A stretch of DNA of 64,000 nt, from assembly GCA_031551865.1 (NCBI GenBank), contig JAVBMY010000004.1, positions 62,001 through 126,000 on the forward strand, written 5' to 3'. The DNA is from Rikenella sp031551865. GTDB taxonomy: Bacteria > Bacteroidota > Bacteroidia > Bacteroidales > Rikenellaceae. The translations under genes were made by a program, and so were the position numbers. The notes beneath the pieces are model-generated. The model worked only from the letters and a program-made list of their open reading frames with translations. It was not told where the DNA came from and did not search any database. Numbering within the stretch: the stretch's first letter is position 1; every line of letters begins with the position of its first letter. Positions 50,871 through 59,177 of the stretch are shown piece by piece.

Positions 50871-51272
50871 GTGGAAACCCCAAGAATCATACAACTTCCG
50901 AAAATACTCGACCGCAGGGGCAACCTGTCGTTCATCGAGAGCAGCAACCACATCCCCTTCGACATACGCCGCAGCTACTGGGTCTACGATGTACCCGGTG
51001 GCGAAACCCGCGGCGGGCACGCCTACCGCCGCAACGAGGAACTGATCATAGCCCTGAGCGGTAGTTTCGACGTGGTGTTACACGATGGCATGCAGGAACA
51101 CCGTTACCACCTGAACCGGTCTTATTACGGGATTTACGTACCACGCATGATGTGGCGTGTGCTTGAGAATTTTTCGACCAATTCACTGGCGCTCGTATTG
51201 GCATCGACCCCTTACGATGAGGCGGATTATATCCGCGTTTTCGAGTTATTCAAACAAGAAGCCCGAATATGA
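50871..51272 (+). CDS. FdtA/WxcM-like cupin, sugar ketoisomerase homologue (divergent)
   Basis: 133 residues with a GTG start directly after a -7 box. The cupin PKILDRRGNLSFIESSNHIP, YWVYDVPGGETRGGHAYRRN and NRSYYGIYVPRMMWRVLENF match dTDP-4-oxo-6-deoxyglucose 3,4-ketoisomerases, which start the route to 3-amino-3,6-dideoxyhexoses. The active-site HAHR/K motif reads HAYR here, so the second His is lost. The downstream paralogue at 52348 keeps HAHR. It could be a specialised isomerase with a different substrate or outcome, or a non-catalytic partner. First gene of the operon, overlapping the next by ATGA. Confidence 0.85.
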   Translation: METPRIIQLPKILDRRGNLSFIESSNHIPFDIRRSYWVYDVPGGETRGGHAYRRNEELIIALSGSFDVVLHDGMQEHRYHLNRSYYGIYVPRMMWRVLENFSTNSLALVLASTPYDEADYIRVFELFKQEARI

Positions 51273-52351
51273 TCAAACCACTGACGTCGTTGCGTTTCTT
51301 CTTCGCGTTTATGGTATTTCTGCATCACTACGTGATTGCCGGGAAACCTATATTCGCAGAAGGCTACATAGGAGTCAGTTTCTTTTTCATCCTCAGCGGG
51401 TTCATACTCTCCTATAGCTATAAAGAGCGTTTGTCGAGCGGTAAGGTCTCCAAAGGCGGATTTTGGATCGCGCGTTTTGCCCGCATTTATCCGTTACATT
51501 TGCTGACGCTGCTGGTAGCCATCGTCTTGCTTCATCCCCAGATCCAGGCCATTGGGGCCAATTTATTTTTGGTTCAAAGTTTCATTCCGGAACGGACGAT
51601 CTATTTTTCCTGTAACAGCGTATCGTGGAGTATTTCCGACGAGATGTTCTTTTATCTGCTTTTCCCGGTCATCCTGTTCCTGTTTTCGAAGGCCGCTCCG
51701 CGAATTAAGATCGGTTGTTTCGCAGGTATTCTGATCCTCTACTTCGCGCTGGTTCTCACCACACCCGATACATACCATCACGCGCTCTTCTATGTCAATC
51801 CTCTGTTCAGGTTGCTGGATTTCGTGATCGGCATCCTGTTGTTCGAGACGTGGGAAAAGATACATCCCCTTTCGCCAAAAAACGGTTATTCGCCTTCGCC
51901 ATTCTTCAGCAGAGTCGCTGTGGCCACGGTCATCGAAATGCTGGCCATCGGGCTGTTGGCGTTCTGTATCAGCCAGGCCGACACAATACCCGACGTATAC
52001 AGATACGGAAGTTACTACTGGATCCCGATGGCGCTGATTATATACATCTTTGCCCAACCGGGAGAAGGCCGGCCGCGAGGTTATATCTCCAGGCTCTTGT
52101 CGTGGAAACCGCTGGTCATCTGCGGAGAGATCAGTTTCGGATTCTATATGATCCATCAACTCGCCATTCAGATCAGCAATGCGGCGTTTGCCAAAATGGG
52201 ATTGGTACCTGGAGAACTTTCGCGATTTATTCTTATTTTCGGATTAATCCTCACGGCCAGTGTATTGAGTTTTCACTTCTTTGAAACCCCTGTAAACCGT
52301 TGGATTAAAAAGCAGTACCAAAAATACAACGAAAGGAGAAGCACCCGATGA
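51269..52351 (+). CDS. membrane acyltransferase (acyltransferase family 3)
   Basis: 360 residues with about ten hydrophobic helices. The N-terminus LTSLRFFFAFMVFLHHYVIA has the family His, then GVSFFFILSGFILSYSYKER, SVSWSISDEMFFYLLFPVIL and LVICGEISFGFYMIHQLAIQ. The family O-acetylates or otherwise acylates surface polysaccharides from the inner membrane. Linked by ATGA overlaps to the cupin genes on both sides. Slightly AT-richer than its neighbours. Confidence 0.93.
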   Translation: MIKPLTSLRFFFAFMVFLHHYVIAGKPIFAEGYIGVSFFFILSGFILSYSYKERLSSGKVSKGGFWIARFARIYPLHLLTLLVAIVLLHPQIQAIGANLFLVQSFIPERTIYFSCNSVSWSISDEMFFYLLFPVILFLFSKAAPRIKIGCFAGILILYFALVLTTPDTYHHALFYVNPLFRLLDFVIGILLFETWEKIHPLSPKNGYSPSPFFSRVAVATVIEMLAIGLLAFCISQADTIPDVYRYGSYYWIPMALIIYIFAQPGEGRPRGYISRLLSWKPLVICGEISFGFYMIHQLAIQISNAAFAKMGLVPGELSRFILIFGLILTASVLSFHFFETPVNRWIKKQYQKYNERRSTR

Positions 52352-52764
52352 AACCCATCAGCGTATACGACTGCGCGGTCGTCGAACTGCCCAAAATAAA
52401 GAACGACCGGGGCAACATCACGCCGGTCGAAGGCAACGTCAACCTGCCTTTCGACATTGCGCGGGTCTTTTACCTGTACGATATTCCCGGCGGCGAAGCC
52501 CGCGGAGCCCATGCCCACAGGACTTGCCACCAACTCCTGATCGCTGCGCACGGTAGTTTCGAGGTGCTACTCGACGACGGCACCACCAAACGGACAGTAG
52601 CCCTCAATCAACCCAATTACGGATTGCATATCCCTCCTGGAATTTGGGCCGCCGAGCAGGGTTTTTCGAGCGGAGCCATCTGCCTGGTATTGACCTCGCA
52701 CAAGTACGACGAGGCCGACTACATTCGGTCGTACGACGAATTCTTAGCCTCCCGGAAAGCATGA
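52348..52764 (+). CDS. FdtA/QdtA-like dTDP-sugar 3,4-ketoisomerase
   Basis: 138 residues. KIKNDRGNITPVEGNVNLPF, YDIPGGEARGAHAHRTCHQL and NYGLHIPPGIWAAEQGFSSG; the complete HAHR active-site motif is kept. Converts dTDP-4-oxo-6-deoxyglucose to the 3-oxo form, the substrate of a DegT-type aminotransferase such as the one at 57975. Clear paralogue of the gene at 50871. Overlaps both neighbours by 4 nt. Confidence 0.9.
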   Translation: MKPISVYDCAVVELPKIKNDRGNITPVEGNVNLPFDIARVFYLYDIPGGEARGAHAHRTCHQLLIAAHGSFEVLLDDGTTKRTVALNQPNYGLHIPPGIWAAEQGFSSGAICLVLTSHKYDEADYIRSYDEFLASRKA

Positions 52765-53309
52765 CAGCACTCCCGACCGATTTTCATACCGCCAGATATG
52801 GACTTGACGTTCGTCTGGTTGACGAAAGCGACGCCGAATTTATCGTCGGCCTGCGCACCGACCCCAAACTCAGCCGCTTTATCAACCCCACCGAAGGGGG
52901 AGTCGCAGCGCAGCGCGAATGGATACGCGGCTACAAAAAACGCGAGGCCGAAGGCACCGACTACTACTTCATGTTCGAAAAAGAAGGGCACAGGCTCGGG
53001 GTTTGCCGCATATACGACATCGAAAGCGACACCTTCGCCATCGGCAGCTGGATCTTTTCGCCCGACGCCCCGATGGGCGCCTCGATTCTGGCCGACATCA
53101 TCACGCGCGAAATAGCCTTCGGGCTCTTTCCCGATAAGCGGTTGCGCTTTGACGTCCGGCAAGGCAATACCAATGTGCTGCGTTACCAGCACACTTACAA
53201 ACCGACTTTGTTGCAAGAAGATGCCCAAGACTGCTACTTCGAGCTTTCCGCCGAAAATTTCGAAAAATACAAAAAGCTGCACCTGAGGATGTTTGCCCCC
53301 AAACCATAA
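52761..53309 (+). CDS. GNAT-family N-acyltransferase
   Basis: 182 residues from the ATG at 52761, which overlaps the cupin stop by ATGA. DVRLVDESDAEFIVGLRTDP, FINPTEGGVAAQREWIRGYK, YYFMFEKEGHRLGVCRIYDI and RLRFDVRQGNTNVLRYQHTY are the GNAT core of the sugar-amine acetyltransferase type (WxcM/PseH-like). Likely acylates the 3-amino group made by the DegT enzyme. Since an ACP is the next gene, the donor may be acyl-ACP rather than acetyl-CoA; that is inference. Confidence 0.88.
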   Translation: MTALPTDFHTARYGLDVRLVDESDAEFIVGLRTDPKLSRFINPTEGGVAAQREWIRGYKKREAEGTDYYFMFEKEGHRLGVCRIYDIESDTFAIGSWIFSPDAPMGASILADIITREIAFGLFPDKRLRFDVRQGNTNVLRYQHTYKPTLLQEDAQDCYFELSAENFEKYKKLHLRMFAPKP

Positions 53310-53334
53310 ACCAAATTCATCACACGCCAAGATT

Positions 53335-53574
53335 ATGACCAACCAGGAAAAATACGACAAAGCCTTCACCGAAAGTCTCGAACTGAAAGCGGAACAACTG
53401 CCCGGAATCACCTACCAGAGCGTGCCGCTGTGGGACTCGGTAGGACACATGAACCTGATAGCCGCCCTCGAAGACGCTTTCGACATCATGCTCGAAACCG
53501 ACGACATCATCGCCCTGTCGAGCTACAAAAAAGGCATGGAAATACTAAGCGCCAATTACGATGTTCAATTCTAA
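53335..53574 (+). CDS. acyl carrier protein
   Basis: 79 residues from the ATG at 53335 (MTNQEKYDKAFTESLELKAE). VPLWDSVGHMNLIAALEDAF carries the phosphopantetheine attachment Ser35 in DSVGHM. Acidic helical protein. A dedicated carrier in the polysaccharide operon, not linked to fatty-acid synthesis genes. Overlaps the SDR gene by 14 nt. Confidence 0.93.
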   Translation: MTNQEKYDKAFTESLELKAEQLPGITYQSVPLWDSVGHMNLIAALEDAFDIMLETDDIIALSSYKKGMEILSANYDVQF

Positions 53575-54316
53575 ACTGCTGGAAGGCAGAATAGCCCTCG
53601 TTACAGGCTGCAACCGCGGAATAGGCAAAGCTATACTCGAAATATTTCTCCGGAACGGCGCCACAGTGTATGCCGCAGCCCGTACCGAAGGTTCGCTCGG
53701 CGACATAGCGGCCGAGTATCCGGGTTGCCGACCTGCGTACCTCGATGTGACCGACAGCGCCGCGGTAAAAGACCTGCTGATGCGAATCAAAAAAGAGAGT
53801 GGCCGCCTTGACGTGCTGGTCAACAACGCGGGAGTGATGCAAGACGCGCTCATAGGCATGATCTCCCGACAGCAGATCGAACAAACTTATGCCGTCAACG
53901 TGTTCGCAGTCGTCGAGCTGATCCAGTATGCCGCAAGGCAGTTCTTCAACCGTCAGAAATCGGGCTCGGTGATCAACATGACTTCGATCATGGGCGTTCG
54001 CGGAAACGCGGGCCAGATGCTGTACAGCTCCAGCAAAGGCGCCGTCATCGCCCTGACCCGGTCGGCCGCGAAGGAACTGGCACCGCTCGGGGTACGAGTC
54101 AACGCTATTGCCCCCGGGGCCATCGACACCGACCTGCTCCGCAGTTCACTCGGCGCGAATACGGCTGGCGGACAAGATAAACTCCTGGAAAAAGTCCTCA
54201 TGGGCCGCCTCGGCACCCCCGAAGATATTGCGAAAACAGCCCTATACCTGGCCAGCGACCTTTCGGAATACGTGACCGGCCAAATCATCGGGGTCGACGG
54301 AGCCATGATCGTGTAA
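53561..54316 (+). CDS. short-chain dehydrogenase/reductase, FabG-like
   Basis: 251 residues. ALVTGCNRGIGKAILEIFLR is the cofactor loop, LDVLVNNAGVMQDALIGMIS the NNAG motif, SVINMTSIMGVRGNAGQMLY with YSSSKGA the Tyr-Lys pair, and YLASDLSEYVTGQIIGVDGA the C-terminus of 3-oxoacyl-ACP reductases. Directly after an ACP, so reduction of a 3-oxoacyl-ACP to 3-hydroxyacyl is the simplest reading; a sugar substrate is also possible. Confidence 0.9.
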   Translation: MFNSKLLEGRIALVTGCNRGIGKAILEIFLRNGATVYAAARTEGSLGDIAAEYPGCRPAYLDVTDSAAVKDLLMRIKKESGRLDVLVNNAGVMQDALIGMISRQQIEQTYAVNVFAVVELIQYAARQFFNRQKSGSVINMTSIMGVRGNAGQMLYSSSKGAVIALTRSAAKELAPLGVRVNAIAPGAIDTDLLRSSLGANTAGGQDKLLEKVLMGRLGTPEDIAKTALYLASDLSEYVTGQIIGVDGAMIV

Positions 54317-54318
54317 CC

Positions 54319-55713
54319 ATGTTCGAAGACAAAACCAACCCCATAGCCATCACCGAAGACGGACGCCCCCTGACGTGGAACGACGCCGAAGAGGCAAGCA
54401 AAGCCCTGAGCGGCATCATCCCGCCCCGGAGTCTTGTTTTCGCGTTGTGCAGCAACACTCCGGGCGCCCTGTGCGGCTACCTGGCCATGATCGGCAGCCG
54501 CAGTGTGCCTGTGATGCTCGATGCGGCCATGGACGCCGAATTGCTCGGTTCATTGTTGGCCACCTATACCCCCGCGTTTCTGTGGCTCCCCGAAGAACAG
54601 ACCGTGCCGTTCGGCGGATGGAGCAGGGTAGTGTCATTGCACGGTTATGCCTTGCTCAAAAACCCCAACGCCACCCGCCACGACCTGCACCCCGACCTGG
54701 CCCTGCTGCTCACGACCTCGGGCAGTACGGGAAGTCCGAAATTCGTACGGGTAAGCTACCGGAACCTGAGCGCCAACGCCGAGTCCATTGCTCAATACCT
54801 GGAGATCGATGCGGCGGAACGCCCCGTCACAAGCCTGCCGATGCATTATTCCTACGGGCTTTCGGTGATCAACAGCCACCTGCTCCGGGGGGCCACCCTG
54901 CTGCTCACGCCCCGCAGCATTATGGAAAAAGAGTTTTGGGATTTTTTCAGGACTCAGGGTGCGACAAGCATTGCCGGAGTACCCTATACCTATCAGATGC
55001 TCAAGCGCCTGCGCCTGCAACGCATGGAATTGCCCACCCTGAAGACCCTCACGCAAGCCGGCGGGAAACTCGCCCCGGAACTGGTACACGAATTCGCCGA
55101 ATGGGCCGAGGGCACCGGACGCCGTTTTTTTGTCATGTACGGCCAAACCGAGGCCACAGCCCGCATGAGCTATCTCCCTTATCTCCAGGCCCTCAGCCAT
55201 AGTTCCAGCATAGGTATCGCCATCCCCGGCGGCGAATTCGAACTTAGAGACCTCGAAACCGGCGAACGCGTCACCACGCCCGAAACCCAGGGAGAACTGA
55301 TCTACCGCGGACCCAACGTGACCATGGGCTATGCCGAAAACCCCGAAGACCTTGCGCTCGGCGACCGGAACCACAGCGAACTCCGCACCGGCGACATCGC
55401 CCAGTTCGATGCCGAAGGCTATTACTACATTGTCGGGCGGATGCAACGATTCATCAAGATATTCGGTAACCGCATCAACCTCGACCAAGCCGAACAACTG
55501 CTCCGGAGCATCATACCCGATTGCGCGTGTACCGGCACCGATGACCGGATGACTATCCACGTGACCGAAGCGGAGGATGCCGAAAAGGCCCGTAACTTTA
55601 TGTCCCGGAAACTCGGCCTGCACCCTTCGTCGCTGGAGGTACGGATCGTAGGGTATATCCCCAAGAACAGCGCCGGGAAGATCCTCTATTCGCAACTGCA
55701 AGGCAAACCATGA
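54319..55713 (+). CDS. AMP-dependent acyl-CoA/ACP ligase
   Basis: 464 residues, short for the family (usually about 500). LLLTTSGSTGSPKFVRVSYR is the ATP loop, FFVMYGQTEATARMSYLPYL the core, YYYIVGRMQRFIKIFGNRIN the hinge and IPKNSAGKILYSQLQGKP the catalytic Lys. Activates a carboxylic acid and loads it on CoA or on the ACP two genes upstream. The spacing to the SDR gene is 2 nt. Confidence 0.93.
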   Translation: MFEDKTNPIAITEDGRPLTWNDAEEASKALSGIIPPRSLVFALCSNTPGALCGYLAMIGSRSVPVMLDAAMDAELLGSLLATYTPAFLWLPEEQTVPFGGWSRVVSLHGYALLKNPNATRHDLHPDLALLLTTSGSTGSPKFVRVSYRNLSANAESIAQYLEIDAAERPVTSLPMHYSYGLSVINSHLLRGATLLLTPRSIMEKEFWDFFRTQGATSIAGVPYTYQMLKRLRLQRMELPTLKTLTQAGGKLAPELVHEFAEWAEGTGRRFFVMYGQTEATARMSYLPYLQALSHSSSIGIAIPGGEFELRDLETGERVTTPETQGELIYRGPNVTMGYAENPEDLALGDRNHSELRTGDIAQFDAEGYYYIVGRMQRFIKIFGNRINLDQAEQLLRSIIPDCACTGTDDRMTIHVTEAEDAEKARNFMSRKLGLHPSSLEVRIVGYIPKNSAGKILYSQLQGKP

Positions 55714-56795
55714 GCTACATAGACGACATCATAGACATCCCCCCCTATTCGCTGGACAAAGCGGCCAAAAAGGCCCTGCTCGACCGGCGGATGGCCGAAC
55801 TGTCGCGCCATCACTACGCTTCGTGTCCCGAATACCGCCGCATGTGCGATGCCTGGGGGTTCGATCCGTCGGACGACCATGCCCACGAAGAGGTGCCATT
55901 CCTGCCCGTGCGCCTGTTCAAGGAGTTCGACCTGCTGAGTATACCGCGCGACCAGGTAGTCAAGACCATGACCTCGTCGGGCACCACCGGGCAGGCCGTA
56001 TCGAAAATATACCTCGATGCCGAAACCTCGCAAAATCAGACGAAAGTCCTGACCAAGATCGTATCTTCGTACATCGGCGGCAAACGAATGCCGATGCTGA
56101 TCCTCGACTCGGCCGAAGTGGTCCGTAACCGCACCATGTTCTCGGCCCGCGGGGCAGGGATACTGGGCTTCTCGATGTTCGGCTCGAAGCGCCAATACGC
56201 CCTCGATGCCGATATGCAACTCGACATCGAAGGCATACGCACATTCCTCGAAGCCCACCGGGACGAAGATATATTCCTGTTCGGGTTCACCTTCATGGTA
56301 TGGCAGCATTTCTACAAGCGGCTGGCCGAAACGGGATACAAACCCGACCTGAGCCGAGGGATCCTGATCCATGGCGGCGGATGGAAGAAACTTACCGGGG
56401 AACGGGTCACCCCCGCCGAATTCCGCAGCCGGTTGTACGAGGTATGCGGAATCACGCGCGTGTACGATTACTACGGGATGGTCGAACAGACCGGCTCGAT
56501 CTACATGGAATGCGAAGAGGGACACCTCCACGCGCCCATATTCTCCGACATTATCATCCGGCGTCCCACCGATTTCTCGGTAGCTCCCCACGGAGAAACG
56601 GGGATCATACAAGTCGTCTCGGTGCTTCCGGAAAGCTATCCCGGGCACAGCCTGCTGACCGAAGACCAAGGGGTCATACTCGGCGAAGACGACTGCCCGT
56701 GCGGCCGCCTGGGCAAATACTTCAAAATCAACGGGCGCATTAAAAACGCCGAAATACGGGGCTGCAGCGATACCTATGCTACACAATTCAGATAA
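55710..56795 (+). CDS. LuxE-like acyl-protein synthetase
   Basis: 361 residues. FLPVRLFKEFDLLSIPRDQV, KTMTSSGTTGQAVSKIYLD (ATP-binding loop), SKRQYALDADMQLDIEGIRT, GILIHGGGWKKLTGE and VYDYYGMVEQTGSIYMECEE are LuxE/PaaK landmarks. C-terminal DDCPCGRLGKYFKINGRIK. In bioluminescent bacteria LuxE adenylates a fatty acid and passes it to LuxC. Here it overlaps the AMP-ligase by 4 nt and the LuxC-like gene by 20 nt, so the pair is kept together. No luciferase genes are near. Confidence 0.93.
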   Translation: MSYIDDIIDIPPYSLDKAAKKALLDRRMAELSRHHYASCPEYRRMCDAWGFDPSDDHAHEEVPFLPVRLFKEFDLLSIPRDQVVKTMTSSGTTGQAVSKIYLDAETSQNQTKVLTKIVSSYIGGKRMPMLILDSAEVVRNRTMFSARGAGILGFSMFGSKRQYALDADMQLDIEGIRTFLEAHRDEDIFLFGFTFMVWQHFYKRLAETGYKPDLSRGILIHGGGWKKLTGERVTPAEFRSRLYEVCGITRVYDYYGMVEQTGSIYMECEEGHLHAPIFSDIIIRRPTDFSVAPHGETGIIQVVSVLPESYPGHSLLTEDQGVILGEDDCPCGRLGKYFKINGRIKNAEIRGCSDTYATQFR

Positions 56796-57978
56796 CATAC
56801 ACTACCTGTTCCCCGCCACAGGCGCCGCGCCTGAGACGTTGTCCGCCGCAAAGCCGGACCAGCCTTTCAGCGCCGGTGCGGTCGACTTCCTGTCCGACCT
56901 CTCGGCAGCCCTGATGAAGGAACCGCAGGTGCGCGCCTGGCCCGATGTGGCCACCTTTGCCTTCTTCTGCCGCCGCGCCAACCTGGCAGGACTCGCCAAA
57001 CAATACGCAGGCGACCCTCTGCGTCTCGGGCGCGGGCTGGTGTTCCACATAGCCCCCTCGAACGTACCGGTCAACTTTGCCTATTCGATGGTTTGCGGTA
57101 TCCTGAGCGGCAATGCGAACATCGTCAGGGTGCCCAGCAAAGATTTTCCGCAAGTGGGTCTGATCGCCGATGCCATCGCAAAAATAGCCCCGGCGCATCC
57201 GGAACAAGCCGCGCGGCTAGCCCTCGTGAAATATGAACGGGGCAGCAGCGCCACCGGGGCCCTCTCGGCGCTTTGCCACGCCCGTGTCATCTGGGGCGGC
57301 GACGAAACCATTGCCAACATCAGGCAAAGCCCCCTGCCGCCGCGTTCGTTCGACGTGAGTTTCGCCGACCGCTACTCGTTCGCCGCCATTGATGCCGGGG
57401 CCTATCTGACGCACGGCAACAAAGCGCAGGTCGCCGAAGGGTTTTACAACGACACCTACCTGTTCGACCAGAACGCCTGCTCGGCGCCCCACCTGGTGGT
57501 TTGGGTCGGCACTCCCGATGAGAGCCGCGAAGCCCGCGACAGATTCTGGCAGGAACTTCACGCCTTCGCATCGAAACGCTACGAAATGGCCGATGTGCTG
57601 GCCGTCGACAAACTGACCGCCTTCTTCCGGCAAAGCCTCGGCGAGCGGATCCGCCGCGAACCGGCCGATGACAACCTGCTCTGGCGCACCACGGTGGAAG
57701 AGTTGCCCGTGGGCATCGAAAACTTCCGGTGTGCAGCCGGGTATTTTTCCGAATACTCCGCCGCAACGCTCGACGAGATCGCCCCGATCATCACCAACCG
57801 CTATCAAACCATAGCCTACCTCGGGTTCGGCAAAGACGAACTCGAAACATTCATCACCCGTAACCGCCCTTGCGGAGTCGACCGCATAGTCCCCATCGGG
57901 AAAACAACCGATTTCTCGCTGACTTGGGACGGATACAACATGATTAACACCCTAACGCGTAAAGTGACCGTCTTATGA
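56776..57978 (+). CDS. LuxC-like acyl-CoA reductase
   Basis: 400 residues. GLVFHIAPSNVPVNFAYSMV, GNANIVRVPSKDFPQVGLIA and YLFDQNACSAPHLVVWVGTP with the candidate catalytic Cys235 match the LuxC aldehyde-forming acyl reductase family. NADPH-dependent reduction of an acyl group to an aldehyde is the expected reaction. Together with LuxE this makes a complete acid-to-aldehyde module. Overlaps LuxE by 20 nt and the aminotransferase by ATGA. Confidence 0.93.
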   Translation: MLHNSDNIHYLFPATGAAPETLSAAKPDQPFSAGAVDFLSDLSAALMKEPQVRAWPDVATFAFFCRRANLAGLAKQYAGDPLRLGRGLVFHIAPSNVPVNFAYSMVCGILSGNANIVRVPSKDFPQVGLIADAIAKIAPAHPEQAARLALVKYERGSSATGALSALCHARVIWGGDETIANIRQSPLPPRSFDVSFADRYSFAAIDAGAYLTHGNKAQVAEGFYNDTYLFDQNACSAPHLVVWVGTPDESREARDRFWQELHAFASKRYEMADVLAVDKLTAFFRQSLGERIRREPADDNLLWRTTVEELPVGIENFRCAAGYFSEYSAATLDEIAPIITNRYQTIAYLGFGKDELETFITRNRPCGVDRIVPIGKTTDFSLTWDGYNMINTLTRKVTVL

Positions 57979-59081
57979 TCAAATTCCTCGACCTGCAAAA
58001 GATTAACGCCAGCTATGGCGACGAACTCAAGGCCGCTGCCGCCGCGGTCATCGACAGCGGATGGTACCTGCAAGGCGAACAAAACGCCAGGTTCGAAAAG
58101 TTGCTGTCCGAATTCCAGGGAACGCCACCGGAAAACATGATTGCCGTCGCCAACGGGCTCGACGCTTTACGCCTGATCCTGCGGGCCTATATCGAAACGG
58201 GAGCGATGTCTGAAGGTGACGAAGTGATTGTTCCCGCCAATACCTACATCGCTTCGATCCTGGCCATCACCGACAACCGGCTGACCCCTGTACTGGTCGA
58301 ACCGTCGTCCGGCACCTTCAACATTGACCTCGACCGCATCGAAGCCGCCATCACCCCGCGTACCCGCGCCATCATGGTCGTGCACCTGTACGGCAGGGTA
58401 GTGTGGAGCGAACAACTCGAAGACCTGGCTGCCCGGCACAGCCTGAAAATCATCGAAGACAATGCACAAGCCATCGGCGCGCGCCGGAACGGCCGCCGCA
58501 GCGGCGCGCTCGGCGATGCCGCCGGATTTAGCTTCTATCCGGGCAAAAACCTCGGAGCCCTCGGCGACAGCGGAGCCGTCTACGCCCGCGACCCCATGCT
58601 GGCCAAAACGATCCGGACCCTGGCCAATTACGGGTCGCCCGCAAAATACATCTTCGAATATTGCGGCTATAACTCCCGGATGGATGAGATACAGGCCGCG
58701 CTCCTAAGCGTCAAGATCGGCCACATCGACGAAGAGAACGCCCGCCGGCGCACCATCGCCGACTACTATTGCCGTCACATCGCCAATCCGAAGCTCACCC
58801 TTCCGGAGCAACCCGCTGCCGCCGAAGAGCACGTATACCACCTGTTCGTGGTGCGTACGCCCGACCGCGAGGACTTTCAGAAATACCTGGCCGGCCAAGG
58901 CGTGCAAACCCTGATCCACTACCCGGTACCACCCCACAAACAGGCTTGCTACAAAGCCTGGAACAGCCGTTCGTACCCCGTCACCGAACAGATTCACCGC
59001 GAAGTGCTGAGCCTGCCCATAAGCCCCGTGATGACCGACGAAGAAGCCCGGCAAGTCGTAGAGATCATCAACCGGTATTAA
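57975..59081 (+). CDS. DegT/DnrJ/EryC1/StrS-family aminotransferase (FdtB/QdtB-like)
   Basis: 368 residues. PLP enzyme. KFLDLQKINASYGDELKAAA, VANGLDALRLILRAYIETGA, IEDNAQAIGARRNGRRSGAL and FSFYPGKNLGALGDSGAV with the PLP Lys191. Amino-transfers to a 3-oxo (or 4-oxo) sugar nucleotide; with FdtA-type isomerases upstream a 3-amino-3,6-dideoxyhexose is the natural product. It follows LuxC with ATGA overlap, so amination of the LuxC aldehyde is a second possibility. Confidence 0.93.
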   Translation: MIKFLDLQKINASYGDELKAAAAAVIDSGWYLQGEQNARFEKLLSEFQGTPPENMIAVANGLDALRLILRAYIETGAMSEGDEVIVPANTYIASILAITDNRLTPVLVEPSSGTFNIDLDRIEAAITPRTRAIMVVHLYGRVVWSEQLEDLAARHSLKIIEDNAQAIGARRNGRRSGALGDAAGFSFYPGKNLGALGDSGAVYARDPMLAKTIRTLANYGSPAKYIFEYCGYNSRMDEIQAALLSVKIGHIDEENARRRTIADYYCRHIANPKLTLPEQPAAAEEHVYHLFVVRTPDREDFQKYLAGQGVQTLIHYPVPPHKQACYKAWNSRSYPVTEQIHREVLSLPISPVMTDEEARQVVEIINRY

Positions 59082-59177
59082 TCGGGCATTTTGACCAGCA
59101 AGGACACAGGCTTCGCAAATGGGCAATGCCAAACGGGAGTAACGACAAATGAAACTCAACCGCTGCACAGATAACTG

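Noticed and set aside
54634..56798. Two long minus-strand frames (355 and 370 codons) under the AMP-ligase and LuxE-like genes
   Set aside because: Third-position GC shadows; the plus-strand genes are tightly overlapping and well supported.
53335..57978. Bioluminescence (lux) operon
   Set aside because: No luxA/luxB luciferase or luxD; LuxC/LuxE-like genes sit among sugar-nucleotide and glycosyltransferase genes.
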